Positions 51,841 to 63,584 of a DNA stretch of 64,000 bases are shown piece after piece; positions within the stretch are counted from its first letter, which is position 1; the number at the start of each line of letters is the position of its first letter. A program made the translations under genes and the position numbers. The notes beneath the pieces are model-generated. The model was given only the letters and a program-made list of their open reading frames with translations. It was not told the DNA's origin and did not search any database. The DNA comes from Acanthococcus lagerstroemiae (taxonomy: Eukaryota; Arthropoda; Insecta; Hemiptera; Eriococcidae). The stretch covers positions 18,788 to 82,787 of the forward strand of contig JAJSSI010000054.1 in the NCBI GenBank assembly GCA_031841125.1. The letters run 5' to 3'.

Positions 51841-52335
51841 ATGAATACTAATGGGAATAGTGTTCGAGTCGATAAGTTTGGTCGGTTTACAAGACAAAAC
51901 AAGTGTGGTGGGACATATCCCTACTACAGTATAAACTACCCCCACTCTGCTCTACTAACCAAACTGGTTTTAAACGCTGATGCTAGCACTATTGATGTGA
52001 ATCAGGTTCGGTTGCGGAACCTGACATGTGATGGTCAATCTCAAGATAGTGATGCAGTAAATATTCAATATTTACAGGAATTTGTAACAAAAAGTCATAA
52101 TGATTACATGGAATCTATAAAAGAAGATATCTTAACATATATGCAAGATGTATTCTTAAAAGAGAGACAATCTGCTGAAGAATATTTACATAAAACTATA
52201 ATTCAAGAAATGAAAGATCTTTTAAAAGCAGTGCAAAAGCAGAGTAATTCTATAAAAGGATCGGATGTTGTATTACCAAACCCAAATATCATTCCTACTG
52301 GAATCCTAAAAGAAACAAAAGCTGAAATTAAGTGA
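51841..52335 (+). CDS. Coiled-coil protein, unit 4
   Basis: This has 164 residues, identical to 43284-43778, with the same splice-donor-like phrase directly before the ATG. Confidence 0.6.
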   Translation: MNTNGNSVRVDKFGRFTRQNKCGGTYPYYSINYPHSALLTKLVLNADASTIDVNQVRLRNLTCDGQSQDSDAVNIQYLQEFVTKSHNDYMESIKEDILTYMQDVFLKERQSAEEYLHKTIIQEMKDLLKAVQKQSNSIKGSDVVLPNPNIIPTGILKETKAEIK

Positions 52336-52424
52336 TGTTTATAGGTAGTGAATGTTATATATTTACACATATATAAAGCTTTAATTTTGAAATTTTTGGT
52401 TAGTTTCTATTAAATTATTTCAAA

Positions 52425-53117
52425 ATGAGGTTGTTAGCTCAAGAAGTTAAGCTACCTATAACAGAGATAAAAACTGTGTCTCAGTTTACTACTGAGAAAT
52501 GTAAACATGGTAGCCTCTTACCCAATAATATTCGAGCCATCTTTTGTGGTCCTAGTAACTGTGGAAAGACAAATGCCCTCTTAAATCTAATTTACAATTT
52601 AAATGGATTATCATTTGAAAATATTTACTTATATTCCAAATCAAGATATCAGCCAAAATATCAAGAACTAGAAGCGGTCTTATCTCAAGTTCCTGAGATT
52701 GGTTACTTCCCATTTGATGACAACGAGTCGGTCATTTCCCCAAACGAAGCAAAGGAGAATTCTATCTTTGTTTTTGATGATATCGCTTGTGAACGACAGA
52801 ATCATCTCCGTGCTTTTTTCACAATGGGAAGGCATAGAAACATAGACTCATTTTATCTTCTTCAGACATACACATCATGTCCAAAACATTTAGTTCGTGA
52901 TAATTTGAATATGTTGCTAGTATTTAAGCAGGACTTTATGAATTTGAAACATATTTACCACGATCATGTTAATACTGATATGACTTTTAAAGAATTTTGT
53001 GAGATGTGCTCATTTTGCTGGAATGCTGCATCTTATGGTTGTCTACTTATTGACAAGACTAGTGATATTGATAATGGTCGTTACAGGCTGGGTTTTGATC
53101 AGTATATAATAAGATAA
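52425..53117 (+). CDS. Genome-packaging ATPase, unit 4
   Basis: This has 230 residues, identical in product to unit 3. Two silent substitutions (near 52514 and 53071) separate the copies, evidence that units 3 and 4 are real separate copies and not one sequence assembled twice. Confidence 0.9.
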   Translation: MRLLAQEVKLPITEIKTVSQFTTEKCKHGSLLPNNIRAIFCGPSNCGKTNALLNLIYNLNGLSFENIYLYSKSRYQPKYQELEAVLSQVPEIGYFPFDDNESVISPNEAKENSIFVFDDIACERQNHLRAFFTMGRHRNIDSFYLLQTYTSCPKHLVRDNLNMLLVFKQDFMNLKHIYHDHVNTDMTFKEFCEMCSFCWNAASYGCLLIDKTSDIDNGRYRLGFDQYIIR

Positions 53118-53144
53118 CAATGCAAAATTTTAACCAGTATCAAA

Positions 53145-53340
53145 ATGGCATCGCAAGAAATAGAACACAAGAAACGCTTGGTTGAACTAGTCAACGCTAT
53201 TAGAGCTAAGTATCAAGCTCTTAAAGAGGGGGACTTGAATTATCGTATGAAGATGGAGAAAAAGTTCCAGCCGCTGCTTGATAAAAGTAAGCCACCACCT
53301 TTTCCTGAACACGAGTTTAAACAACAAGATTTTCAAGCAG

Positions 53341-53397
<57 letters not shown>

Positions 53398-53561
53398 TGA
53401 ATGATGATCCTCCTTCTGTAATAATTTGTGACGATAAACTATTTGGTATTCAGAAGAAGAAGGATGGTTGGTATCTTGGTAACTACCCACTTACTTTCAC
53501 ACACTCAAAAGTGACTGTTTGTGGTAAGGATTATGATCGAACCAAAGGATTGATGAGTTGA
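53145..53561 (+). CDS. Asn-rich protein upstream of integrase, unit 4
   Basis: The frame is unbroken here (138 residues) with about 18 consecutive Asn from an AAT microsatellite. One substitution changes Ala to Val near residue 16. The last residues come from the deletion junction, so the natural C-terminus is lost in this copy too. Confidence 0.6.
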
Positions 53562-54199
53562 TTTGGGGAAAGAATTCTACAACTCTAAATTCCAGTCAAT
53601 GTTAACTAAGGAGTTTCATACTAAAATGTATAGTGTTTATAGCAATAAAAAGGCATGTGTAATTGAACGTTTCAATCGCACTTTGAAAACCAAAATGTGG
53701 CGAGAATTTTCTGCTAGAGGCTCTTATCGTTGGGTAGACATTTTACCTGATTTGATGTATGAGTACAATCATAGCATTCATAGAAGCATCAAAACTACTC
53801 CAGCAAGTATTAGTGCCCAAGATGAGGGTAGGTTGAAAGCATTACATGACTCTAATCATAATAGTAAAAAGCGTGGTACTGTAAAATTCAAGGAGGGGGA
53901 TTGTGTTCGCATTAGTCGCATAAAAGGAGTTTTCGATAAGGGCTACTTACCAAACTGGTCTACAGAGTTGTTTTTCATAACTAAAGTCTGTCCTACCTTA
54001 CCTGTGACTTATGAACTAAAAGATTATTACGGAAACCCTATAAAAGGTGGGTTCTATAATGAGGAATTGCAAAAGACCAATTTTAGGGATATCTACCTTG
54101 TAGAGAAAATTGTGCGACGCAAAGGTGATAAGGTTTTAGTAAAGTGGTTGGATTCTCAAGCAGCCAAAATACTTGGGAAGATAGCAAAAATATACTGTA
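53559..54199 (+). pseudogene. Integrase with chromodomain, 5' half deleted, unit 4
   Basis: It has the same deletion breakpoint as unit 3 (second Asp region begins at 53560). The frame is open through the catalytic Glu region and SH3-like part, but one G is missing near 54150, inside the chromodomain, so the frame runs into an unrelated tail to 54237. Confidence 0.85.
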
Positions 54200-54370
54200 A
54201 TTATGTCTGCACAGCTTCCTTCCTTTCTTCTAAATGAAGGGTAGAATAAATTTGTTTCAGTTTTTAATTAGAATAATATACACATTATATACATTGATGA
54301 ATAAACAATTTTTACAATACTTATCTCTATTAATTTATTACTAATTCAACTTACAGCGTATAACTAGAAA

Positions 54371-54811
54371 TTATAGATGATCATGTGATGAAAACTGAAT
54401 ACAAACACAGGATTCTGATTTGCTAATGATCTGGCATTTGCATTCTTCGCACTCCATATCACATAAGCAATCATTCCTTGGCTTAGTTTCTGGAAATTCA
54501 ATAATTGGATATTTACCAAATTTACCATCTTTGAATCCCAGAAGTTTCAGGAATGGAGCTCCATTTTGAAATTTTTCAAACTGAGTTTCGTTGCAGGCTA
54601 GCGTTGTGGTGAAGCGTTTTGGTAGATGAACCATACAATCTTCCAACTCTACTACAACTGACTTGCCAAACTTTGTTGTCTGAATTTCTTTTTTAAAGAT
54701 CTCATATGTCTTTAGTCGCTGTAGTTCGGCGAGCTTCTTGTATGGCTTTCTTATTCTACCACCACCAAGCTGGTTTAGAAAATCACCAAAATTATCACTT
54801 GACGAAGCCAT
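54371..54811 (-). CDS. Candidate ssDNA-binding (OB-fold-like) protein, unit 4
   Basis: This has 146 residues, identical to 45812-46252, and is followed outward by a complete right TIR. Confidence 0.65.
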   Translation of the reverse strand: MASSSDNFGDFLNQLGGGRIRKPYKKLAELQRLKTYEIFKKEIQTTKFGKSVVVELEDCMVHLPKRFTTTLACNETQFEKFQNGAPFLKLLGFKDGKFGKYPIIEFPETKPRNDCLCDMECEECKCQIISKSESCVCIQFSSHDHL

Positions 54812-55534
54812 ATGTTACTAAAGAATGTGAATTAATGATTTTTGAATTTAAAAACACAACACAACACAACACAACACTTCACTATATCAGACTCAAAGAG
54901 TGTTTAAATACTAGGAGTGATAGCAGATAAGTGTACCCAGCAAACAACCAATTCATATCCCCAGACTGATGAAGAATCCACACTCTAAACTACGTGAATG
55001 GAAGGGAAGCCAATCAGTGCTCTGTGATCCATATAAAAGTGGTTTGACAAGCCCCCACCACAACCACCACCCTACTTTATAGAAATTTCTAGAATGTTTG
55101 TAACAGGTTAGATGAGTTCAAAAGAATTTGTTGAAGTCCCATTATTAGAAGTACTCAGAATAAGTAACAACAAAAGAAACCCATTAGTCTGCTCAAAAAT
55201 TTCAAACAATGACTTGTCAATCAAGTTGATGATAGAGAGGAGAACAATAGAAAGACATTAGTCTGGTTTGAAAATTTCAGACAATAGCCTGTCAATCAAA
55301 GTGGCGACAAGAATGGAAACAATGGAAAGCCATTAGTCTGGTTAAAAAATTTCAAACAAAAGCATTTCAATCAAAAATGGCGACAAGTGCGAGAACAAAA
55401 GAAAGCCATTAGACTGGTTCAAAAATTGCAAACAATAGCTTGTCAATCAAGCCGGCGACGGTGATGAGAACCAGTTTAGACTTGCATTTAGGTCTGCAGA
55501 AAGGTATAAGAATAAGTTTTTGTACTATTCTTTT

Positions 55535-55607
55535 GGAGGGTCAGGTAGCCGTGCGGTTAGAGGGTATGCCTTTCATTCGAAAGGTTCGAGTTCGAATCCC
55601 AACGATT
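55535..55607 (+). ncRNA. tRNA-like Pol III promoter block, right TIR of unit 4
   Basis: It has the same boxes as 46975-47047. Downstream on the plus strand the first TTTT is at about 56073-56076, immediately outside the palindrome and close to the terminus, mirroring the left end. Confidence 0.5.
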
Positions 55608-55902
55608 GCATTAAAAAAAAAAAATCTGAAGAAAAAGGAGACAAAATCAGAGACCTCTATGACTACAGTGTGGTATGATGGGCTTCATATAGATGGCGTT
55701 TGGATTGATGGAGGTGATAGGTTCAAACAAGGGTGAGGTTAAGAAAATCTCAGAAAGGTCAATGAACCACAGTTCAATGCAGGTTCAAACAAGGGTGAGG
55801 TTAAGAACCCCTGTTAGAGTGAGGTTAAGAACCCCTAATCGAGTGAGGTTAAGAGCGCCTATTAGAGTAAGGTTAAGAACCTCAGAAAGGACAATAAACC
55901 AC

Positions 55903-56050
55903 AGTTCAATGACCTCCATCAAAATGACCATGCCGATTCTGGATCAAAAGTTCAATGACCTCCGCAAAAGACCATGCCGATTCTAGCACAGCCATAAGGT
56001 CATTGACCTCTTGTTCAAGGTCAATGACCCCGGTTCAAGGTCAATGACCT
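55903..56050. promoter_or_regulatory. IR-1 nuclear-receptor palindrome cluster, right terminus
   Basis: Sites fitting the ecdysone-receptor consensus are AGTTCAATGACCT at 55903 and 55949, AGGTCATTGACCT at 55997, AGGTCAATGACCC at 56018 and AGGTCAATGACCT at 56038. TCAAGGTCA half-sites lie at 56015-56023 and 56035-56043. Number and spacing mirror the left end, while the inner TIR has diverged. Confidence 0.6.
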
Positions 56051-56073
56051 TATGACTGTGCTAGAATCGGCAT
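55974..56073. repeat. Terminal 100-bp palindrome, right end
   Basis: This is the inverted counterpart of 29728-29827, with the same arm and loop lengths. It lies 14 bases inside the terminus. Confidence 0.9.
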
Positions 56074-56087
56074 TTTCCTACTACTAC

Positions 56088-56267
56088 AAGTTCTCCGGGA
56101 TCAGACGGACATTTAACCATGTGTGACGCGATCTGAGGAATTTTAAGTAGCCTTTCAACGAATACTATTTTCTCTAACGAATCTGAGTGATATACATTCA
56201 ATTCTACGAATAAATTTCCGTCAAAATAGCCCATCATTTTACTTTCAAAATGGTGAAATAGTTCCAT
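56088..56267 (-). CDS. Candidate first exon of an unidentified host gene, interrupted by the element
   Basis: On the minus strand, ATG at 56265-56267 opens a frame of about 60 codons of ordinary-looking, non-repetitive composition that runs exactly to the element terminus and then continues only into TIR sequence. The bases at the border (CTT-GTAGTA) could be a splice donor. I do not recognise the product. It may equally be a chance frame. Confidence 0.3.
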
Positions 56268-57504
56268 TTCTTAGATGGCGTCACATGTGTGCGGCTGACC
56301 AGTGGAAACGCACCAGACATCCAACTCATGTACTCGGCCAATCGTAATGCAAACATACCCATTCGGTCGGGGACTTACCTACTCGACTGCAGTCAGCCAC
56401 TTCTACTTTATCATCAGACGAATTTAGGCCTCGGACACTCGCTGTATTCTGGTCGAATTCTTCAACAACATCCATCAACATTCCATTTAAATCTGTAATT
56501 TAATACTCTCGTCATTTCTTATCCACTATTTCAGGGATTTTCTATAATTTGCGCCTTATAAAGTAGAATCGTGCGCACGCGTATAACCATTTTCAATTTT
56601 TTATTACGTAGGTACCTAATTTTCAAATTATGTCACCTTGTTACACTATTTCAACAATTTTCACTGCGCTTCGAATAAAAGAAAATGTCGCGAAGATGTG
56701 CGAGGAACAAACGCGATAACTCGACCGAGGATACTCAGATTATTCGACGAGAAAATCGTGGATCTCGCCCCACAGGGAAGCGGAGCAGCAGTAACGAGTA
56801 CACGAAGGTGCAAAAGCGTAATTACAACTTAAGGTCAGACTGGTTCCAAGCGAACTGATATCTGTGCACGAGGTCACGACACTAGATATTCGCATGGAAC
56901 AGATTGATACAAATCTAATTTCCAGCTTCGTCAAAATAATTCCGTTTAATTTAAATGTTAAATTAGGAGCAGCGACCCGAGTCGAAATAAAATGTAGGAA
57001 AGCGACAAAAACGAAAACGACAACGTAACGACGGAAAAGACGAAAGCTCTTGTGTATCGTTCGGGTGAAAAGAAAGTTCAAATTGCTCTTCCCCTTCTCC
57101 CGCACGCCACCCACTAACCGCCTTCGTAATTCGATCACTGTGCGCAAGAAAGTTTCAGCTCTTCGAAAGTTAATTACGAAATAACTTTTATCGATGTACG
57201 CAGATTCGAGAGGCTGACGGAAATAAATAAACTATTCCGCAGTCGTTGAATTTATATTATCATTATTCTTTTCTTATGCCCCGGCATGACGAACACTCGA
57301 AAAGCTCAAGTATGAAGAAACAGCAAGAGCTAATGCCGATGCGTAAAACTGAATTTTCAATTGTATGCAAGATCTTTTTGACAGCACCTGAGCATCCAAG
57401 TAAGACTCGCAAAAAACAAGAAACTTCGTTAGTTTATTTATGTAACTAGCTGAACGACGGCAACGTGTTCGTGTCATCTTAATCAGTCTTACCATCCAAT
57501 ACGA
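56268..57504. other. Host DNA without recognised genes
   Basis: Higher CpG and GC content than the element. Short frames on both strands have no recognisable domain. Confidence 0.5.
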
Positions 57505-57640
57505 TGTTAGTTATGGGCGAATACCGAAAATTTTTTCCCTCATGTTTTCGGCATCGAAAAATGATAAGGGCAGAAGTCCACTCTGGGCGAATTCCGAAAA
57601 TTTTCCCCTCGTGTTTCGGGCATAAAGAATGACAAAGGCA
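57505..57640. repeat. Short host tandem duplication
   Basis: Two diverged copies of a GGGCGAATACCGAAAATTTT... TTTCGGCAT unit of about 70 bp stand side by side, each with a small internal inverted repeat (CCGAAAA / TTTTCGG). Confidence 0.5.
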
Positions 57641-59102
57641 ATCTGCAGACATGGACAAGCAAACAGGCAACACCGCGCAAGATTATTATGTTGATAGGAA
57701 CTTTGTAAGGTGGTGGCGCGCTAGTATCGTTGCTACTGATAAAACACATAACAACAACAACAGTGAAACAGGATCAAATTTATCAGTAACACTTATAGTT
57801 TGCACAGAGAACATTAAGATTTTAATTCTTCCTCTTTTCTTGTGGCTTCATCACGACAGTCAACGCGTTTTATTATGTCCACGGCACGAATCATCATAAA
57901 TAATTAATTAATTACGAATAAAAAATCATAACGTAATAAATTCTGGTGGAAAACTGAAATCGTACCGTAAAATTGACGAAGTATCTTGCTTCACTGTTGT
58001 TGTTATTTATTTATTATCAACCCTGTCGAGAGGCAGGGGGAAAGGGGGAAATACCCCGGGCCCGGACTTCCAGAAGGGCCCGATATTTTTAAAATACCTG
58101 AATTTCAACGCTTACGGCTACATCACTACATCATACTGTACATCAAATCAGCAATCACTCCTTACATCATGAAAGAAACTTCTTATCCCGTAGCTTATAA
58201 TTTTTTCCCATCCGACGAAAGAAAAAAAATGAACTGGAAGGAGGGGGCCCGTGGGAATTCCTCCCATGCCCTCTTTTTCACTCCACGGGGCTGTTCATTA
58301 CACTACTGAACAAAATGAAATTTTTTGTTTGCACAACGCATTTAAGGAGGTGATTCTTGAGTACTTTTCGACGCTGAATACAGTGCCGTCGGCCGTTTTT
58401 CTCTATCACGTCCAGTTTTTCTGATCAAAAACTATAAGAAATTCAACTAAATGTGTTCAAAAAGAGGTTTAGGAACTGAATGTGGTCATACTGATTCGTG
58501 TTGTTGTGTGTTGCGGTCGTGTGAAGTGGTGTGTATTCCGTCTGTTTGTTTTCTGTTATTGTGGTCTGATAACACTGATAATATCAGTCAGTGGTACCGC
58601 TTATTCCAATGCAAAAACAAAATGGAAACGAAATTCAGTCGTTCAGAACTCCGCATTGTGACGTGATAGAGAAAAATGGGTCGCAGTATCGTGTTCAGCG
58701 TTAAAAAGTACCTCAGAATCCCCTGTTGAAATGCATTACGCAAAATAGTTGTTCAGTAGTGTTATTGATGACAACGTGCGGTTCATAAAAAAAAAAAACA
58801 CCAGATTTTGCCCACTCTGTTGGAAAGTTCCTATTCTTGCTGGGATAAATAATACATTATAATAGGCTACTATAACATCACTTAGTCCGTATTCAGGGTA
58901 TTCTCTTTCTTACTTCGCCACGCGTTTGTCCCTTCTTAATAAGACACGAAATTAGCACAAAAAGTCAAAAAGGGTACCGCAACCCCCTCCTCAAATTGGC
59001 TCGCCTTTGGCATAACTTGCGCGAAGGTAGCTTTCAGAATCTCCCATCGAAATCTGGCACCTCGAAACTCAAAATCAGAAACCAACGGGCGCAAGTAGTT
59101 GT
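57641..59102. other. Host DNA without recognised genes
   Basis: Nothing convincing. A GGGCCCGGACTTCCAGAAGGGCCCG phrase near 58058 is GC-rich and locally palindromic. Short frames are unremarkable. Confidence 0.4.
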
Positions 59103-59400
59103 GTCATAATGACATAACAAAAAATGAATCAAATGACAAAAAAATTATGTTATGCCATTTTGTCTATGATCAAATGATGAACTATGCTAAACGACGTTAA
59201 TTGATATTAGATTATGCTAAGCGACATTGCTATTGACAGTATATTATGCTAAGCGACGTGACAAAAAGGAAGACAAAATGACAAAGTAATTTTGTCAAAA
59301 ATGACAAAACTCTGAAGATAACAAAACTTATGACATAACAAAAAAAGATGAAATGCTCCCCTGACAAAATGAAAAAAAATCGTTTTGTCTAACAACACTG
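59103..59400. repeat. Host low-complexity repeat of ATGACAAAA and ATGCTAAGCGAC phrases
   Basis: ATTATGCTAAGCGAC-like phrases occur three times at roughly 35-45 bp spacing, embedded in many copies of ATGACAAAA and its complement TTTTGTCA, which could form local hairpins. Confidence 0.5.
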
Positions 59401-62200
59401 AAGAATAGGTCCAGTAAATAAGCTTTGCGAAACTGACATTCCGCTTCGGTTGAACGTTGACTCTAAAATTTGCACTCGAAGGTGGTGATAACCAGCATTA
59501 GCCAGCACATGAACAAGGTTGGCATGTTTTAAAACAATAAAGGTTCTTCATTGGTGAAACTGAACCACCAATTCTTTATTTGTGGCTTATTTTTCAAATA
59601 TCAATCGATTTCTAGAAGATTATTTGCGGATCAAAAAAAGGACCTAAAACGAAAGAGACCAAAAAGAGGCCCAAATATTCAATAAGGACTAAATCTGATC
59701 CCAAAGGACCAAATCTGGCAACCCTGGCTTTTGCTCAGCAGACAGGGAGAATATCCAGTGGTGCCGAGAATGGACCACTATTCGAACCAGGCAAATTGTA
59801 GGTTCGCTAGCATCGATTGAAGAACAACTGATAAGGAAAAGGGGGCGAAAAGGGGGAGTTCAGCTCAGCAGTTTATGGCAATTTTAATGTTTTTCAAAAT
59901 ATCTCGAGGATGAATGCAGTTAACGGAAAATTGAAAAGAACATCATGCCTTATAGCCAATAAAATTTTATTTCAGATGAGCCTATTTTTATCAAAATCCG
60001 AGTGACTCTATTTCTCATAAAAATAATATTGCATCATGGTTGTTGTTGTTGATGATTTAATTCGTTGTTGTTGTTCGCCCGGTCCGAATAGAAGTCTGTT
60101 CAACGAAAGAATAACAAAATGAATCATGAGAGCATGTTGGCTGAGTGGGAGAGGAAACTGTAATTGTTCACACTAGGGCAAGCGCGTAATTGCTTCAGCG
60201 CGCTTCACTCTGATGGGAAGCTTGACTGTTGAAATACGTTTATTCTTGTATTCATGGAATGAATAAATGTGTATTAATAAATCGTGCAGCACAGGTGTTG
60301 GGTCGGTAAAGTCTACCTCACCAAGAATCATCATTATGGAATACGGTTGCCTGGATGACATATACATGTGACAATATGTTCTTCCATGCAACGGTCGGGC
60401 TCTTTCTTTTTTTCCCTCTTGATCTCTCACTTCCGATCTTCAAATTGCAAATATCTCAAACAATTTTTTTTTTTCTGGTTCGTTTTAGCACATTTTGACA
60501 TATTAAGCGAATTTTGGTGTATTTTAAAGATATTAACAAGTAAAGTTTCTTTTACATTTTAGTACAATTTTAAAGATTATACATGTTATCTGGTACATTT
60601 CATTTGAAATCTGCCACAATCTTGGAAAGTTTCCTACTGGTACATTTTTAAACTTCCCATCCGGCAACACTGTGTTCACGTTTGTAGCGTCAATAGTCAA
60701 CAGAAAATGCGTTGCGCGCCAAAAGCCCGGCTCGACAACAACTGGAATTTTGTAGTTGTACTAAGAGTGCAACAGAACGGGCCGTCGAATTTTGCTAACG
60801 AGGCCGCGGTCTCTGCAATGGTGCCAATCCAGCCGACCAAACCGACCAAAATACGTGAACATATAAATACTCCTTCAGTTGCTCACTGCTCAGTACACAT
60901 TCTTAACACAAGTATACTCTACACTCTATGCTACATTAATTATTGTGGTGAAGGGCATTCGCCGTCACCAAGATACGTAAATAATGTTTTCAGCGTCCCT
61001 AATACGGAGCAAGTTCGTTGCCCCCCCCCCCACACTCATACCTCATCCTCTCTTTCGTTTTTCACTTTTTCTTCATCTATTTATCCTCCATCTTTTCAGT
61101 TCTGCGAATTGTAATAAACGAAAACGTCAAAACAGCTCCCAATATTCAAGCAGCATGGTTTATTTATAAACAGTTTTCTTAGTGTGTTTCCATTTCGATG
61201 ATGACGTTGGAGACATGCGTCGTTTTGTACAACTACTACGTGAAAATACGATAATCTTCATCATTCAGTCGGTAGATTTGGGCTGGCGCACCGATTTACT
61301 GTCGCGGTCGCCTGAGCCTCTCAACGCCGCCGACCTTGACTTTTATAAGCCGCGAACACACGCCAAGTGCTCGACTTTCTATTTGTCTTTTCTCGACATA
61401 ATACAATCAATCGATTATCAGGCTGTATGTCTGCCTTTTATTTGATACGGTTTTCTTTTCAGGCTCACGAAGTATTCCTAATGCAATCGTTTCGATATTT
61501 ATATTTTTGTTTGTTCTTTTAACAAGATCTGGAGGCATGTCCAACAACAGCGCAAGTTGTAACCGAATTAGGAAGCTAAAATTTTAATATGTTATCCTCG
61601 ATGACCAAAAAAATATACAATTGAATCAGTGTAGGAGGGGGGGGGGGCGGAAATGTGTTTTTCGGGGAGAAATGGCCCACTGCATTTGTCTGACACTCTG
61701 GGCGACTATTATAATTTAGCGAGATAAACTTGTTATAATGAACTTTTAAAGTTTACTGGCGGTACAAGTTGGAAGATGAGCCCCTATTGGTCAATTGCAC
61801 CTAGAGCCAGGCACACTCAAAGTACATAACTTTTTTTTTTTTTTTTTTTTTTTGTAATTATTTCTGAAACCTGCGTTCTGTCGAACTTTTGACAACAGAG
61901 AGTAAATATTATTTCTCGGAGCCGTACAAGCTTAGAAACGACTATTTTTTCACAGAATCAACGCTAACGAGATTTTTAAAGTTTGTGGAGATGTTGGGTC
62001 TAGTCAGTATTTGCTCAGTGAAATACTATGCTTGGACAGCAGGTGTATGTGGGTGTGGGTATGTGGGGGCGGGGGGGGGGTAAATTTGAGTTTTTGATGA
62101 TATGTATTTTTGAGCAAATCTGATAACGTGACGTAAAATGGTGACCACTAGTTTCTGAGCTTGAAATATTGTTGGTCACTATTAGACAGCCCTAACAGTC
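59401..62200. other. Host DNA without recognised genes
   Basis: Contains (GTT)n-like tracts near 60040-60080, a C run at 61021-61030, a G run at 61637-61645 and a T run at 61830-61852. A TATAAATA with downstream TCAGT phrase near 60863 and AATAAA near 61113 could mark a solo LTR, but no duplicate ends were seen. Confidence 0.35.
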
Positions 62201-62337
62201 TCCCCGACGTCTCTGAAGTAATGCTCGGAAGGGCGGATTCCAGGACTCAGTTGGAGAGCAAATTAGGAATAGATTACTGGTTAAGAGGTCTGGTAACACA
62301 ATCAAGTTAAATATATTAAGCTATAACTGCAGGGGTC

Positions 62338-63584
62338 TTGGCTAGCGGGGAGAGACTAACGGAATTAGAAAATAGGCTGGATGGGATAAAATGGGATATT
62401 ATAGGTCTGTCAGAGGTGCGCAGACAGGGCGAGGGTCTCAAAAAAAAGAAATCAGGGAACTACTTTTATTACAGGGGAGAAACTAAGGGATATAGGAGGT
62501 GGGCTTTTACATTCCGAGTAGCATGTAGGAGAGGGTACTAGAAGTCAACAGTATTAACGAAAGACTGGGATATCTAAAAATAGAAATCGATAGGGACGTA
62601 AAGCTAACGATTATACAAGTTTACGCACCCACAATGAACGATCTGGAGGAGGCAAAGAATCAGTTTTACGAAGAGTTAACTGACACGTTTGATAAGAAGC
62701 GCGAATACTATACTGTGGTGATGGAAGACTTCAACAGTAAACAAGGGAACAACAGACAGGACGCAGCGAAGTACACGTGTGTAGGGCCTTTTAGCACGGG
62801 AAAAAGGAATGAGAATGGAGAAAGACTACTTCAACTAGCTGAGAGCTGCGCGCTAAAAATTGCAGGCACACTTTACAAGAAGAGAGCGAACAGAAAGTGG
62901 ACATGGATATCGCCAGATAAGAAAACAAAAAATGAAATCGACCACTTTCTGATCAATGACATCTCGATAATTAAAGATGCATCCCCGCTATCACGTTTCG
63001 AATTTCTCTCAGACCACAGAATAGTAAGTGGTAAAATACAAATACCTAAGAGGGCAGCATACAAGAACTGGAAACAAAACAGCGTGAAAGCAAAAGCTGT
63101 CATTCCTCTGCATTATGCACCTGAAGCCAACGAATTCTTTGAAGCCCAAATAAAGCTTGAGGAAGGGAAGTATGAGGAGGGGGATACGCAGGAAATGTAC
63201 CACATACTGGAGAAAACAATAAACGTCACGGTGGGAAAGTCCGGAAAAGAGAAGGAAAGGGAACAGACCGACGACAAACTATCTCCGCAAACAAAGGAGC
63301 TAATTAAGAAAAGGGAAGAACTAAGAAGGATCAAGAAATTGAGTACGCAACAAAAAATAGAGCTTGTCGAAATCCAAAAACTGGTTAAGAAAATTATTAG
63401 GAAGGACGTGCGGGATTTTGAGAACGAAAGGATGAAAGAAATAATTGAAGAGACCTGGTCCACACGTAAAATATGGAAAGAGCTTTCATTAGGACGGAAC
63501 GTGATTAACAAAATAAAATACAAAAGTCGTAGGGTCAAGGAATGTAATAGGGGTGGCGACAGAATTCTACAAGGAACTATATAA
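62338..63584 (+). pseudogene. LINE endonuclease domain and linker, frameshifted
   Basis: Two frames, 62338-62541 and 62634-63584, carry consecutive parts of the APE-like endonuclease: the ELENRL...WDIIGLSEVRRQGEG segment, the DFNSK metal-site region, a KKRANRKWTWISPD segment, NEIDHFL, and SDHRIV with the catalytic Asp-His. The second frame continues as a Lys/Glu-rich linker. Both listed starts are non-ATG or arbitrary. Confidence 0.75.

Larger units (their letters stand above)
1..56087. mobile_element. Tandem, partly broken array of a Polinton/adintovirus-type element
   Basis: Four long units and one short stub of the same element lie head to tail in one orientation. The gene set is diagnostic of Polinton/Maverick elements: protein-primed PolB, retrovirus-like integrase, adenovirus-type protease, FtsK/A32 ATPase and two jelly-roll capsid proteins. 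Only unit 3 (29718-47503) has both ends. Units 1 and 2 end inside a minus-strand gene, the stub ends inside PolB, and unit 4 lacks its left half. Copies differ almost only by homopolymer length and a few substitutions. The array continues beyond the left edge. Whether this is real chromosomal structure or partly an assembly product cannot be decided from sequence alone. Confidence 0.9.
54812..56087 (-). repeat. Right TIR of unit 4 with intact terminus
   Basis: This is the only complete right end in the window. It ends TTTTCCTACTACTAC at 56087, the reverse complement of the GTAGTAGTAGG terminus at 12359 and 29109. Unrelated host sequence follows. With no matching left end in the window, a target-site duplication cannot be tested. 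Confidence 0.85.

Noticed and set aside
58020..58110. GC-rich palindromic phrase as a transposon end
   Set aside because: No partner end or target duplication found nearby.
60840..61180. Solo LTR suggested by TATAAATA and AATAAA signals
   Set aside because: No TG...CA ends, no duplicate copy and no flanking duplication could be seen.
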